DNA of 64,000 nt, from NCBI RefSeq assembly GCF_009727055.1, contig NC_052357.1, positions 85,267,380-85,331,379 on the forward strand. The letters run 5' to 3'. A model generated the notes under the pieces. The model made no database searches, was not told the DNA's origin, and saw only the letters and a program-made list of their open reading frames with translations. The position numbers were made by a program, and so were the translations under genes. The stretch is from Benincasa hispida. Its lineage: Eukaryota; Streptophyta; Magnoliopsida; Cucurbitales; Cucurbitaceae. Shown here in pieces: positions 1 to 11,807 of this stretch (positions are counted from its first letter, which is position 1; each line of letters opens with the position of its first letter).

Positions 1-995
1 TCTCCTGTCTGTGCTGACTACCGACTCACCAGCTCGTGGCATCTCTGATCAGCTAAATGCACCGACTAAGGGTCTCATTTTCCTTTTCTTGGATCCCTGC
101 CAACTGGTTCCCCTGAAATGGCTTCCACTAGTCTGGGTTGCAACTGGAGATCGGAATCCCCTGTCTCTATGCCCTACTACTGCCTCACTACCTCTTGGCA
201 ACTGCTCAACATCTGCCAAACTCCGCTTGACTCGTGTTGTTGTTTCTACTAACTGGTTAAAATCTAGCCAATTAGCTGCAGACGTCACCAGAGTTCTGAT
301 TTCCTTCCGCAAACCTTGTTCAAATTTCCTGCATCTATCTATTTCCTCAGCAATAATTGGTAGAGAATACTGTGATAACTTTATAAATTTCTGCTCATAT
401 TCCGCCACTGACATCGTTTCCTATGTTAATCTGAGGAACTCATCCCTTTTGCATCCCGGAACGAGCTGGGGTAATACTTGTCCTCAAAGGCCTTCCTGAA
501 CTCAGGCCATAACATCACATCTGCACTGGCTCATTTGGCGGATATCACTTTCCACCATTTCTCTGCTTCTTTCTGTAGTAGAAAGATGGCTAGCCCTACT
601 TTCCTGTCCTCTGGACAACTCATAATATTGAAACATTTTTCAACTACATCCAGCCATAACTCAGCTTCAGTCGGATCTATTGTACGTTCAAAAGTCACAG
701 TCCCTAAGGCTTTAAACCTCTCAATACCATATTTCTTCTTTGGGTCGGCTCATACAGAGTCCACACTGGCTGCTAACATCTGCACTATCCTATCAAAAAC
801 TACATCTTCTAGCTGAGAATCTGCCTTTGCCTGGGGGGTACTAGACTCTCCCTCAGACATCATTTCCTAACCCATTGGATCATTCACCTTCTTTTTGCCA
901 CCCGGTGGGTTCTCTCCAACCTCCGAGCCCCTATTGGTAGGGTCAGTGTTCTTGCCACATGTCTGCTTACTCAGTCTGCCATGTTGCTTTGGCAT
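1..995 (-). pseudogene. Ty3/gypsy retrotransposon gag, broken, cut by window edge
   Basis: Read on the minus strand from an ATG at 995, this encodes a gypsy Gag (capsid, retrotransposon gag domain). Recognisable pieces are EKWWK near 545-560, EFRKAFEDKYYP near 485-500 and MSVAEYEQKFIKLSQYS at 414-364, the usual order of the capsid core. The frame is broken: an in-frame TAG follows about 40 codons, a TGA lies near 750, another TGA near 530, and there is a one-base frameshift followed by a TAG just before MSVAEYEQKF. The zinc knuckle and pol would lie left of base 1. The PBS and LTR lie immediately upstream at higher coordinates, so this is the 5' end of the element. Family identity is confident; it is clearly non-functional. 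Confidence 0.88.
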
Positions 996-1084
996 TTCAC
1001 CTAATACAATGTACACATGTTAGGGACTCACACTTAAGGACTTAGACTTATGCATGAACTTCCCTCTCATTCCCAAAAGCTTAT

Positions 1085-1096
1085 GCTCTGATACCA
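1085..1096 (-). other. Primer-binding site of the gypsy element (initiator Met tRNA type)
   Basis: On the minus strand this reads TGGTATCAGAGC, the standard plant retrotransposon PBS complementary to the 3' end of initiator methionine tRNA. It starts 3 bases inside the LTR edge at 1100, as expected for minus-strand DNA priming. Confidence 0.92.
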
Positions 1097-1099
1097 ACT

Positions 1100-3310
1100 T
1101 GTCACACCCCCTCCCAGATTACCCTTTTAAACTAGAAGAGGATATGACCGTGGTAGTAACTAGCCCTACTGCCAGCACTCACCACCCAAACCTTCTACTC
1201 TAAATATCAACCTTTTTGAAACATTAGTAATATACACAAATAGCAAACCTCCTTAAAGTTCTACAAAGATTCCATAAATACATGCATACAGCCAAGACAT
1301 TACATTTATAGAAAAATATTCACGGGTGACCCAAACATTCCTACAAAAGCCCTAGTCTCTCTCAAAACATGTGTACGTAAACATATTATCAACCTAAGTC
1401 TTTTAATAAGCCGAGTCTTTCGGTGGCAAGTAGCAGCAGGATCAACCTTGAGGAAACTGACCGCTACCTGAAAATGGAAAACACAGAAATATTGTGAACT
1501 AAAAGCCCAATGAGTGATTATAAAATCGTAAAGCAACAAGCATAGGGTCACTATAAACATGTAAATATACCAATGAGTAAACTCAAGCAATTGTCTCTAG
1601 ATGTAGCTTTAAACCATTCTCAGACATCATTAAACATTATTATTCCCTAGTTGAGAACGAGCCTAAATGCTCTAACTCCTAAACGTTTTTTATCGACCAA
1701 GAGACCAATACTTAGGTCTCTCATTCATAACTGCCCACGTGCACATGGCCATACTAAGTACCATCATATTTTAGGTACTTCTGCTTAGATACCTTATCAT
1801 ATTTGTCCTTCAGTATCGAGCTACTATGTTACCTTCTTATATGTTCTTCGGTATCAAATTAGACAGATACCTTCTCAAATGTCCTTCGGTATCAAATTGG
1901 CCAGGTACCTTCTCAAATGTTCTTCGGTATCAAATATGTTAGATACCTTCTCAAACGTTCTTCGGTATCAAATGTATATTTTGTAACATCAAATTAAATT
2001 CCATTGCCTAGTATTTACACACGAACTCATTCTCTCATAGCCTTCCCCTAGGAAGCATATATCAAAACCAGAAACATAGCTTTTGTAATGGTTACACGAC
2101 ATACCTTGGCCTGTGTTATACACATACAAGCCGAGAAACATGCGTAAAGTTATTCTCCAACCATTTGTTGCTTGAGGAAGTATAAATTCATCATTAATGT
2201 CACTGTGCTTTACTTGATCATATATGCATGAGTTTTGGAAACCTTAAGTTTACTTAGTCACTTACCATTCGTCAAGTTCAAAATGGTTTATATGCTTGCC
2301 CTAGCTCTTCTTGGCCTGAAAAGATATAATTCTCGATTAAACTACTTAGAATTCCTAGTAAAATACCTCAAATAATTCATTTATTAAAGGAACTTCCATC
2401 AACACAGACAGTCTTACTAGTGAGATCCCCATGAGCGAGATCCTCATGAACGAGAACCCCCTCATGAGTGAGATCCTCCTCATAAGCGAGATCCTCATGG
2501 GTGAGATCAGCGAGATACGTTAGAGTGAGATCAGCGAGATCCTCTAGAGCGAGATCAAGCTTTTCCTGTCAAATTTTCACTTTAGCGATACTCACCTTAC
2601 CAGCGATACTCAGCCCAATTCCTAGCGAGATTTCCCCCTAGAGCGAGATCCTTCTTACAAAATCAGCGAGATTTCCTTTATAAGTAAGATCCTCATGCCC
2701 ACATCTCGCTATAATTCCTCATGATGAACTGCATGCTTGTTCTTCACAAGCAGTTGTCTGCTTATGCACCAATTCCCTGTTATAACTTCAAAAATTCATA
2801 ACTTAAAATCCAGAGTTCTTTTCAAGAAACTTCCTTCTACAAACTTGTTTAGAATTGAGTTTTACCTTAAAATTTCAGCCTAGAATTCCTTATATTTTGG
2901 CTTGAAACTTCCAACCTTCACCTCGGCCCTATTTAAATCCGAGATTCTGCCTTCTCTTTATTTTCTTCACTCATTGTGCTTTTCCTCCTGAAATCTTCCT
3001 TCGGCAAGACAATCTCACAACCTAGATTCTCTCAGTTTTCGAATGGCACCAAATTCACTAAAATTTTCCACGTCAACTGCCGAAACCAAGCTTTTGAATT
3101 TCTTCTTCCAAAAACACTTCCCATTGCTTCCCAAGTTCAAGAATTCACCGCCACGTTACCCCCACCTAATATGTTTTTCCTTCTCTTCCATCATATTTCC
3201 TTTAAATAACCATGAATTACTACTTTAATAAAAATAAGAAAGAAAATATATAATATAACATTCCTTTGGCTAAACGTGCTCATTTAGGAACTTAGAGTTC
3301 GGGGTTTACA
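1100..3310 (-). mobile_element. 5' LTR of the Ty3/gypsy element
   Basis: The LTR is bounded on the plus strand by TGTCACACCCC at 1100 and GGGTTTACA at 3310, so both strands have TG...CA ends. Its inner edge lies next to the PBS. Length is 2,211 bp. The first bases outside it (3311-3315, CGCAT) would be the target duplication, but the partner lies off the window. It carries a 38-bp tandem repeat (1812-1974) and a diffuse array of GCGAGATCCTCATGAG-like blocks (about 2400-2700). The outer edge is inferred from the motif and from the sequence change to a different LTR family. Confidence 0.8.
1812..1974. repeat. 38-bp tandem repeat in the gypsy LTR
   Basis: Four copies start at 1812, 1850, 1888 and 1926, with a partial fifth at 1964. 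Each has GGTATCAAAT (or a variant) followed by a GATACCTTCTCAAATGTTCTTC-type half. The period is exactly 38 bases between successive GGTATC starts. GGTATC and GATACC are mutually complementary, so each unit contains a small inverted repeat. Confidence 0.88.
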
Positions 3311-4098
3311 CGCATGTTCAACGACATCTTCACCTGTGAGAGCAGAAGTGAAGGTGTTAATCCACCTCTCGACAAGGTTGGAAGAAGGAAACAACCTTGC
3401 GTTTGCAACGTTCATCCCTAATTCACCATAGACATATGGGAACATGGCCGATCACTGAGAGGTGTAAGCCAAGGGAAAGTGGAACCTTAGTTGCGTCCTC
3501 AACAAGATTGACGAACTTGCGATGTCCTTTCCTCCAACCCATTCTCTTTCTGACACATTTCACAAGACTTGTCATCACATTCCATCAGATACTTGCACAT
3601 CTTCACAGTCAGCCTTTTATTTGTTTACTTATCACCGCATTTTATTTGTCAACGCATTTTATTTTATCATCGTATTTTATTTTATTATCACATTTTACTT
3701 TTCACCGCATTTTACTTTCCCAATACAATTCATTATTATTTTTCTTTTAATCGCATATATCACATTAATATCGCATTGATCATCATAATCCCCGTGTTCA
3801 ACCTCAGATCACTCTGAGAAACTTGCGTTGGAATTATACTTGTTTCCAGCGCAAGAAAACTTGTGACGGGTGCGTACTACATGAACACATACTACGAGCG
3901 CATCTAAGCAGCATCACATACATTATTTTAAACATAGTATCGCATTTATTATGGAGAAGAGTGATTCATCTCCGCATACACATCATCCACACATCATCAC
4001 CATCATACATTTCTCCATCTTTATGGCGGCATTACATTACATCGCATTACGCATTACGTTACGTCCGCCACAATTCCATTTCTTCAATTTTCAATTCA
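3311..4098 (+). mobile_element. Tat/Athila-type LTR, 3' part
   Basis: This shares sequence with the LTRs at 32585-34683 and, inverted, 35944-37804. The clearest block is at 3800-3890: GAGAAACTTGCGTT, then GCGCAAGAAAACTTGTGAC. It ends at TTCA (4098), ten bases before a PBS. The left part is missing because the gypsy LTR lies at 3310. The interior 3570-3790 is a pyrimidine-rich, AT-rich stretch with repeated CGCATTTTA blocks. ORFs here are low-complexity and not genes. Confidence 0.72.
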
Positions 4099-4107
4099 AC
4101 AAGTTTT

Positions 4108-4126
4108 TGGCGCCATTATCGGGGAC
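4108..4126 (+). other. Primer-binding site, tRNA-Asp type, of the Tat/Athila-like element
   Basis: TGGCGCCATTATCGGGGAC closely resembles the PBS commonly found after LTRs of plant Athila and Tat elements, thought to pair with aspartate tRNA. C-to-T type changes are present. The internal region stops about 10 bases later, where copia reverse transcriptase begins on the other strand, so this element is only an LTR plus PBS. Confidence 0.7.
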
Positions 4127-4136
4127 TTGGCGGGGC

Positions 4137-6904
4137 TTAAAATTTTCAACATACATTTGCCAAATCTCGTAGTTGTAATATGAGGCAATGGCAGGAGGAC
4201 CCGGATAGACTTCAATATGGCAACAGGTGAGAAAGTCTCCTCATAGTTGTCTCCCTCAATTTGGGTATAACCCTTTGCTACAAGTCTAGCCTTCAAGGTT
4301 TGCACCTTCCCATCAGCACCCCGTTTTCTCTTGTAGATCCATTTGCAACCTATAGGTTTTACCCCATCAGGTTGATCTACAAGATTCCAAATAGAATTGA
4401 AGTACATAGACTCCATTTGGAGATCTATAGATTTGATTAATTTATCTTTGTTAACATCTTCCGTTGCCTTCTAGTAAGACAATGGATCCTCAACATCTTC
4501 GTCAACTATCATAGCTAGGATTTCCATTAAACCCATGTAATCGACAGGTGGGTTTATAATCTTCCCACTACGTCGAGGTTTCCTCAACACTTGAGGTGTA
4601 TAGGACCTATTAGACGAACCAACTTCAACAACTCTTGTTGAGGTATTGGGTTCTTCAACAACTTTTGTTGAAGGTTCAGTAGTTTCCCCGGAAAGTTCAT
4701 TCAACACAATCTTACAGCGGGGCTTATGTCCTTTAATGTGGTTCTCCTCTAGAAATGTAGCATTTGTGGACACAAACACTTTATTTTCATTAGGATGTAA
4801 AAGTAACCACATCTCGTTCTTTTAGGGTAGCCTACAAATAGGCACAATTTTGAACGAGGTTCAAGTTTCTTAGGATTTGCCTCAAGCACATTTGTTGGGC
4901 CACCTCAAATCCTGAAATGGTGTAACCTACCTTTACGACCATTCCATAATTCCAAAGGTGTTTTGGTAACACTCTTAGATAGAACACAGTTCAAAATATA
5001 TGTTGCAGTCTGTACTGCATAACCCCGAAACGAGTCCGATAGGGATGCATAACCCATCATAGACTGAACCATGTCTAATAGGGTTTGATTTCTCCTTTTT
5101 GATACACCATTCTTCTGAGATGTACCAGGTACTAAGAGTTAGGATACAATTTCATGCTCTATCAAATAGTTCTGGAATGTAAGATATAAAAACTCTCTAG
5201 CTCGATCAGATCAAAATGTTTTAGTTGTTTTATTTAATACATTTTCAACTTTAGCTTTAAACTCTTTGAACTTTTCAAAGGTATCAGACTTCTGTTGCAT
5301 TAAATAAACATGTCCATATCTAGAATAATCATCAATAAACGTGATGAAATATTCAAACCCTCCTCTTTCTTTAACATTCATCGAACCATAGAGATCTAAA
5401 TGTACAAGCTCTAGGGGTTCTTTGGCCCTATGACCTTTTTTAGTAAAAGATCTTTTAGTCATTTTGCCTTCAAGGCATGACTCACACACTGATAAAAAAA
5501 ATTTCTTCTAACTCGCTTAGAAGTCCATTCTTGAACAATCTCTCAATCCCATTGAGATTGATGTGTCCTATCTTTAGGTGCCAAAGATGGACATTTTCTT
5601 TAGGAAAAATTTTAAGTCTTTTATTTTGAGTTACCGCAGTTTTAGATATTTTAATGTTAATGAGAGCTTTAGTTGCTAATGTTTTTAGCACATACAAATT
5701 ATCTTAGCACAACAAATTAATACTTCATTCTTGTAAATAAACACTTTATTCACTTGAAGTTAAGAGAGTACTGTTGTTTAAAAAGAAATTTTACAGAAAT
5801 CAGGTTCCTTCTAAAACCTGGAACCATATATAGCTTATCTAATAAAATGTAAGATTTCTGTCAGAGTCTGGGCCCTCAAACTGCCATAGCTAGGATGATA
5901 TGCCCAGTTCCAACATGCATTTTCATCTCCCCAACGTCCAGTTGCTGTCAGAAACTAATTCCCTGAAATGAAGAACAAACATGGTTAGTAGCGCCTGAAT
6001 CAGTTAGCCACTAAACAAGTCTTCAGTACAAGTAAATCATATTTACCTTTCTTGGTCTTCTTTTTTTTCTGCCAAGTATTTGGAACAGTTTCTCTTCCAA
6101 TGTCCCTCATGGTTGCAATGGAAACAGGTTGCCTTTACAGCCTTGGCCTTCTTACGCTTCTGGGCAGCAGCTGGTGGGTTAGCTTTCCCCTTTCCACTTT
6201 TCTTCTTCTACTAATTTTTTGTGCCAAAAGAAGAACGCACAGACTTAGTTCTAGAAGGCGATCCTCTGTAGAACTTCTTTTAGGATGAGGCAACATTTGC
6301 CTTTCCCTCTTTTGTTCCTTGTTTTTCATCAAGGACTGAAAAATTTGAAGCTCATTGAGCAAGGTGATCAAGTTGTAGTCAATCTTGTTCATAACAGCAT
6401 TCCTACGGAACTGTAGGAAAGTTTCAGGTAAAGATTCCAAAGTGAAGCTAACCTGACTGGTTTCATTAATGACAGACCTATCCATCTCCGTCACGTTGAA
6501 GTGGACCATCATGTCAAGAACGTGTTCTCTAAATATGCCCCTTCTTGCATATGAGTATTGAAGATGTGTTTTATAGCGTCATGCTTGAATTGTGCAGACG
6601 GTTGTCCGAACATCCCCTGCGGTGACTCCATGATCTCACGAGCAGTGATCATGGGCTCATGCTTCTTGGCCAAGACTTCTCCAAGATACATGCTCGAGCC
6701 TTCTCGTTTGCCTGTATCCAACGCTCGTATGCCTCTCGAACATTTTGAGTGGCATTTTGAGTAAGAATAAGAGGACAATCCTCCATAAGGACAAAGCAGA
6801 GGTCATCGATGATTAAAATCGTGTTGATTGTGTTTTTCTAGGTTGTATAGTTTTCGCCCATAAGTTTTTTGGCAGCAAGCGAATTAAGTGTCGCAGAAAT
6901 CATG
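4137..6904 (-). pseudogene. Ty1/copia gag-pol polyprotein, degenerate, 3'-truncated
   Basis: Read on the minus strand from the ATG at 6904. Order: Gag N-terminus (AAKKLMGENYTTWKN-like with W mutated to stop, 6904-6835), Gag core (6780-6300), a CCHC zinc knuckle near 6120-6070 (CFHCNHEGHWKRNC), GAG-pre-integrase (LWHLKIGHIN near 5590-5550), integrase (CESCLEGKMTKRSF near 5485, then FITFIDDYSRYGHVYL near 5370-5320), the post-integrase linker, and the start of reverse transcriptase (GCKWIYKRKRGADG near 4345). It ends in the RT at about 4137, before the catalytic YVDD region. Frameshifts and stops interrupt it throughout. The family resembles elements annotated as Pol from transposon TNT 1-94-like copia in plants. 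The 3' half of RT, RNase H and 3' LTR are absent. Confidence 0.88.
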
Positions 6905-8836
6905 GTTAATAAATGGTTGGACCATAAAAATTATTTATATTAGTAATTTATGCATTAACCCATTTTGAAAAACCAATCAAATTTAGCAAAATAATCTAAT
7001 ATACCCTAAGTAACATCTATTTTGCAATGATGTTTTAGTGAGTTAGGACAAAAGCCACCATAGAGTGATCAGGTAACCTTTCATTGATATGAGACTATCT
7101 CAACCAATAGACAGAACAACTGCTCGTTATTGTAACTATCAGTCACCATTGTTCGGTCTAGAAATTGTTAAACTCGCTTAACATTTCCTGTAAATGTAAC
7201 CCCTCATTTTAGATTCTAAAGTTCCGCCCCAATGAGCCAATGTAGGGAAAAAACGATTGGGGCAAAAACTAAAGTAATCCAATCAATTTTTGGAGTTTGA
7301 GGTAAAGAATCATGTAAATGGAATCCATAAGGGGACACAAGCAAAGATGCCTCGAGGTCGAGTATGAAACTTTACTACCAACTAATGAGAGAGAGCATGT
7401 GATATGTTGACACACGTCCCGCTCCCACTTACTATAAACACTCTTTCCATTCACTTTGTTATTAATCTACACAAACACTATCCATAGGGGGACACAGGAA
7501 AATGTGTCCCGCTCCCATTCACGGCTATTAAACTGATTAAAAGATTAAACTTAATTTATAATCTTATTAAAAAAGTGATCTTAAGTTTATGTGAATCATA
7601 TTTTAAAACTATTCTAAAAAATGATTTTAACCTAAAGTTTACATGCAATTATGAATTATTGATTTTAATTTCTAAGTTCATTTAGTTGTAACTTTTATAA
7701 ACAAATGAAATAGATTAAAATCATACAATTGCATTCATTGACATACTTAGTAAATTATAACAATTATAAATTACCTAAGGTAATGTCATGCTTTATGCAA
7801 TTTCATTTCATTACAAACTATATATAACATTTATATAATAAGGTAATGAAATATTTAATAAGATTTATCCATGCATACATGAAAACTATATATTATAATG
7901 CTTATAATATAAATGATGCATGACAATGTTATTAATGCACACAAACGTACAGTATAACACTTATATTATATGATGCATAAGCATGCTATATTAATTAAAT
8001 CATGCAACTATATATATTATAAAATTTATAATATAAATGATGCATGAAATTAAATGCATAACCTATGAGGGGATTTTATACTATATAACATACATTATGA
8101 CACATATATGTTAATTTAAAACACATACATCAAATGCATAATTAATAAAATAATTATTGGGCCAGGATTGAACACTTAAACAATTAATTAAATTAATATA
8201 AAACTTATATTAATTTCATTAATCAAAGTAACTATCTATTACATAAATAAATAGTCAACTGGTTAAAGAAAAGTTAATCGGGCCATTAACCTCACGAACC
8301 AGATCATCTAGTGCCCGAACCGGCCAAGAATCACTCGAACCAACTCAACCGGACATGAACCAGATGAGTCACGAACCGAACCGGGCGTGAACTGAAATGT
8401 TCTTTCCATCTCGAAACGTTGCAACGTTATGACCTAGTGTTGTAACGCTAAGGATAGAACACTCTGTTCACCTAATCGCAGCGTTGCAACGTTGCAATGC
8501 TATTGTACATAATGCACTATACAGTTGCAATTTTCTCCGAGTCTCCTTCAATTTTGGCCTTATCTTCTCTAGATTTCGACCAGAACAGCCACGAACGAAT
8601 CAAAACTTCAAATTATAGACTCGATCGCAAACAAATTTCCCCAAGATATGGGTTCTTACAGATTAAATGTAAATTGAAAGCGATAAAACTAAACTGACTA
8701 ATCCCGAAAACATCCAATAATTACAATCAATCACATTCATAAACATTCATAACATGAACATACAAAATGCTAAAATTCCAGCATTAAACTGTAAAATTAA
8801 CTTTGAAAATTTGGAAAAAATTGGGCAAAAAACCTT
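6905..8836 (-). mobile_element. Long untranslated leader of the minus-strand copia element
   Basis: About 1.9 kb separates the PBS at 8837 from the gag start at 6904 without a credible ORF. It resembles the leader at 29134-31263 (shared TTTATAGTAAGTGGG and GTGTGTCAACAT near 7400-7450 versus 30680-30715) and the one at 43076-44111. The middle (7850-8130) repeats a motif of AACACTTATATTAT followed by TGATGCATGA. A CpG-richer block (8280-8500) repeats GTTGCAACGTT. No function is assigned to these repeats. Confidence 0.7.
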
Positions 8837-8848
8837 GCTATGATACCA
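8837..8848 (-). other. Primer-binding site of the minus-strand copia element
   Basis: The minus strand reads TGGTATCATAGC, one base off the initiator-Met PBS TGGTATCAGAGC. It lies two bases from the LTR edge at 8851. Confidence 0.82.
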
Positions 8849-8850
8849 AT

Positions 8851-10729
8851 TTAAGAAACCGGTGAAAGTCCTTACGTGGAAGCGGGAATCAGATCCAAAT
8901 TCTAATTTTACAGAAAAGAATTTTATAGAAAAATTACAAAAGAATTATGCATTTAATTTAAGTTTTACAGCATGCTAAAATAAAATTAAGAGAATGAGAT
9001 AATTAGGGGAAGAAATACTAACCCTAAACTTTTCTTCTCGTAAGATTTCTCCTTTGCAAAATGGCCACGAACTCAAAACCCTAATTTAATCCAAATGGCC
9101 ACCACCCATAGGAGTCCTCTAAATTCTTTGAGATGAGAATCACAGGAGTCTTGTGAGTTCTATGATTTTGGTGAGGGAAAGATTAGATTAGAGAAGAGAA
9201 AAGAAAATGAGAGAGAAAATTTCAGAACGCTTCTGTTTTCACTTCACTTCAAAATTAAAAAAATTAAAAAAATTTAATTTTAAGTAATATATATATAATA
9301 ACCAACTTATTATATGTATATATATGTATATAATTATATATTATATCATATATAACATATAACCTATGATTTAATATTGTATCACATACAATATAACCTA
9401 TAGTTTTAATTCTTTCAACAACGATATTTAATATAAATCTCATTTATATTAAGTTTAATTATATGAATCCAATCCACATAATTAATATTTGAATCATATT
9501 TAAATATTTATTTACTCTCAAATAAACTTTATATTATAATGTATCAAATACATTATAGTAATTATATCATATCTAATTAAATTAAATTAATTATATCACA
9601 TATAATTAATTCTCTCAATTAATTTGAACAATTAAAATTAATCCAAAATTGATTCTCATTTAATCCCCGTTGAGCTACAAAGGGGACTTCATAGACCTAT
9701 AACTTGAAGCTCTAATGGTACTTGAATTATTATATCACATATAATTAAAGGAATTTAATTAATTATTTAACTTCCATTAACTGTCGGGCACTCCACTAAA
9801 GATCGATAACTGCACTTTTCGTACTAAAGATATATTTTTGTGTCCATTGGATATAACCAGTCAATAGTGTGATGACCCTTCATAAATGCTCGTAAATATA
9901 GCTAGACTAATGTTACCATTTTGCCCCTGTATTTACATCTAACTCTTTAAGTACCATTGATCACTCTAATGAACAATAAATCATAGTCCAACTATGACCA
10001 AACCCCTCTCGGGCCAGTAGAGCGTGTGCCGCCACATTGTTCAAGCCTCGGAATCAACTCTTAAAAGAGCAATTTATCTACTTACCCCGACTTCAGGAAA
10101 GGAGTGAATTCTGTCTTGTGTAGCTGTGATCCCAGCTCCCCAATCAAACGAATCCCCAAAATGGTAAGCTTGTCGAGTCAACGATCTAACCACTCTCACC
10201 CATACAAATCAAAGGACTGCTCTCATAGGCAGAAGTTCACAACTCACATAGGATTCATGTCATGTTACTTATGGTCATCCTGGTGAAATGTAAGTCTCTA
10301 TTATAAATGGTGTTATATAATGAGACTAATCACTTCGTGGTTTGGTCTTATAAAAAAATCTTTCGTATAGAATACCCCGCTCACATGTCTCCACATGAAT
10401 GATCAAGATCATATCATTTATAACACTTTACAACAATTGTAACATCTACAAAGCGGGTCGTACTCGTAGTATCACTAAGATAAGGTATCCAGCCTTATCC
10501 ATTTACTACAGACCATTTAGGTTATCACTTAAACATGATCCACTTGTATGTCTCTACATACAAGTTTAAGCTATAGAAGATAACCTTGGATGTTAGTTTA
10601 TTGGTTTGTGGGTTTAATGCTACTAAATGTCAAATAAAACATTTCATATTTTATTAAATAAATAAAATGTTTGTACAATACAATTACAAACTATAGGACC
10701 CTACGAGATTTATGGTACCAACCACAACA
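8851..10729 (-). mobile_element. 5' LTR of the minus-strand copia element
   Basis: It lies between the PBS and an outer edge that on the minus strand begins TGTTGTGGTTGGTACC. At 10731 the sequence becomes Sirevirus reverse transcriptase on the other strand. The inner terminus has lost its CA/TG (reads TTAAGAAACC on plus). Length is about 1.88 kb. Blocks such as GTGTCCATTGGATATAACC and TCTCTACATACAAG recur in the LTRs at 26189, 42169 and 44127, so these copia LTRs are related. The interior 9240-9680 is very AT-rich. Confidence 0.78.
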
Positions 10730-10730
10730 C

Positions 10731-11523
10731 CTTGGACTTCAAGTTAAATAACTACCGGATGGTATATTTATCACTCGGGAAAAGTATGTTAGAAAAATAC
10801 TTAAGAAGTTTTGTTTGGATAAGGCAGGCTCTAAGCGTACTCCAATTTCTACTCATGCCAAGCTCTCCCAAAACCATGATGCTGCTAATGTGGATGATAG
10901 TCTACATAGAAGTATGATTGGAAGTCTTCTTTATTTAACTACTAGTCATCCTGATATTACCTATGTAGTAGGAATTTGTGCTAAGTATCAAGGGAATCCT
11001 AAGATAAGTCATTTGACTAGTGTTAAATGAATTCTCAAGTATATCAATGGAACTATTGATTATGGTCTCTTTTATTCCTCAGATTCGAATAGAGTTCTAA
11101 TTGGATATTGCAATGCTAACTGTGCTGGTAATTCAGAAGACATAAAGAGTACCTCTGGTGGATGTTTTTTTTTTTCTTGGGAAACAATCTTATATCTTAG
11201 TTCAGCAAGAAATAAAATTGTGTTTCATTATCTACTACTGAAGCTAAGTAGCTGTTGGGAGCAGTTGCACCCAACTCCTATGGATGAAATAGATGCTTCA
11301 GGAGTATAATGTTGTCCAGGATGTCATGATCTTGTTTTGTGACAATTTGAGTGCAATCAACATTTTCAAAAATTCTATTCAACATAGCAAGACTAAGCAC
11401 ATTGATATCAAACATCATTTCATTAGAGAACTGATTGAGTCGAATACTATATTTCTTGAACATGTGAGTGATAAACAAATCGCGGACATCTTTACTAAAC
11501 CATTGAATGGTAGTCGTTTTTAA
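10731..11523 (+). pseudogene. Sirevirus-type copia reverse transcriptase C-terminus and RNase H, degenerate
   Basis: The translation begins in the RT tail (LGLQVK, a stop where Q is expected, then LPDGIFIT) and continues through KYVRKIL, RSMIGSLLYLTTSHPDI (RT connection) to RNase H motifs: GYCNANCAGN near 11105-11135, STTEA near 11230, FCDNLSAINIFKN near 11335-11375, KTKHIDIKHHFIREL near 11390-11435 and DIFTKPLNGSRF ending at 11523. At least two stops and two frameshifts break it. The upstream two thirds of pol are missing because the minus-strand copia LTR abuts at 10730. It is followed by an envelope-like ORF, as in Sireviruses. Confidence 0.87.
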
Positions 11524-11807
11524 TCCTTGAGAGTTGTGCTTGGGGTGTGCAAAGTTAGTTCATATCAATTAACTATTTTTATAAGAAAGCTGATTAATGT
11601 GGAAGTTTCACTCAGTTATCAGGGTTCCCAAGTGATAATTAATTTTTTCATTTATCATTAATTGCCATTATCTTTTTCTGGTGGTTTGTGTTCTCATTAG
11701 TTTTTTGAATTTTCAAACAAGTATATCTTTTTAGCGTGCCCTAATTTTTCGGTAACGATCTCTACAACTATTGTATTATTCTTTTTCTTCATGTGGTGCA
11801 GTTATCT
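11524..11807 (+). other. Spacer between Sirevirus pol and the envelope-like ORF
   Basis: About 280 bases with no ORF. Sireviruses typically have a short spacer here. I see no splice or control signal that I can support. Confidence 0.5.

Noticed and set aside
11..816. Plus-strand ORFs over the gypsy gag
   Set aside because: They are antisense to a recognisable Gag reading on minus and have no domain of their own.
3397..4172. Several overlapping plus ORFs of 70-120 codons
   Set aside because: Low-complexity pyrimidine-rich LTR sequence; no conservation with the related LTRs at 32585 and 35944.
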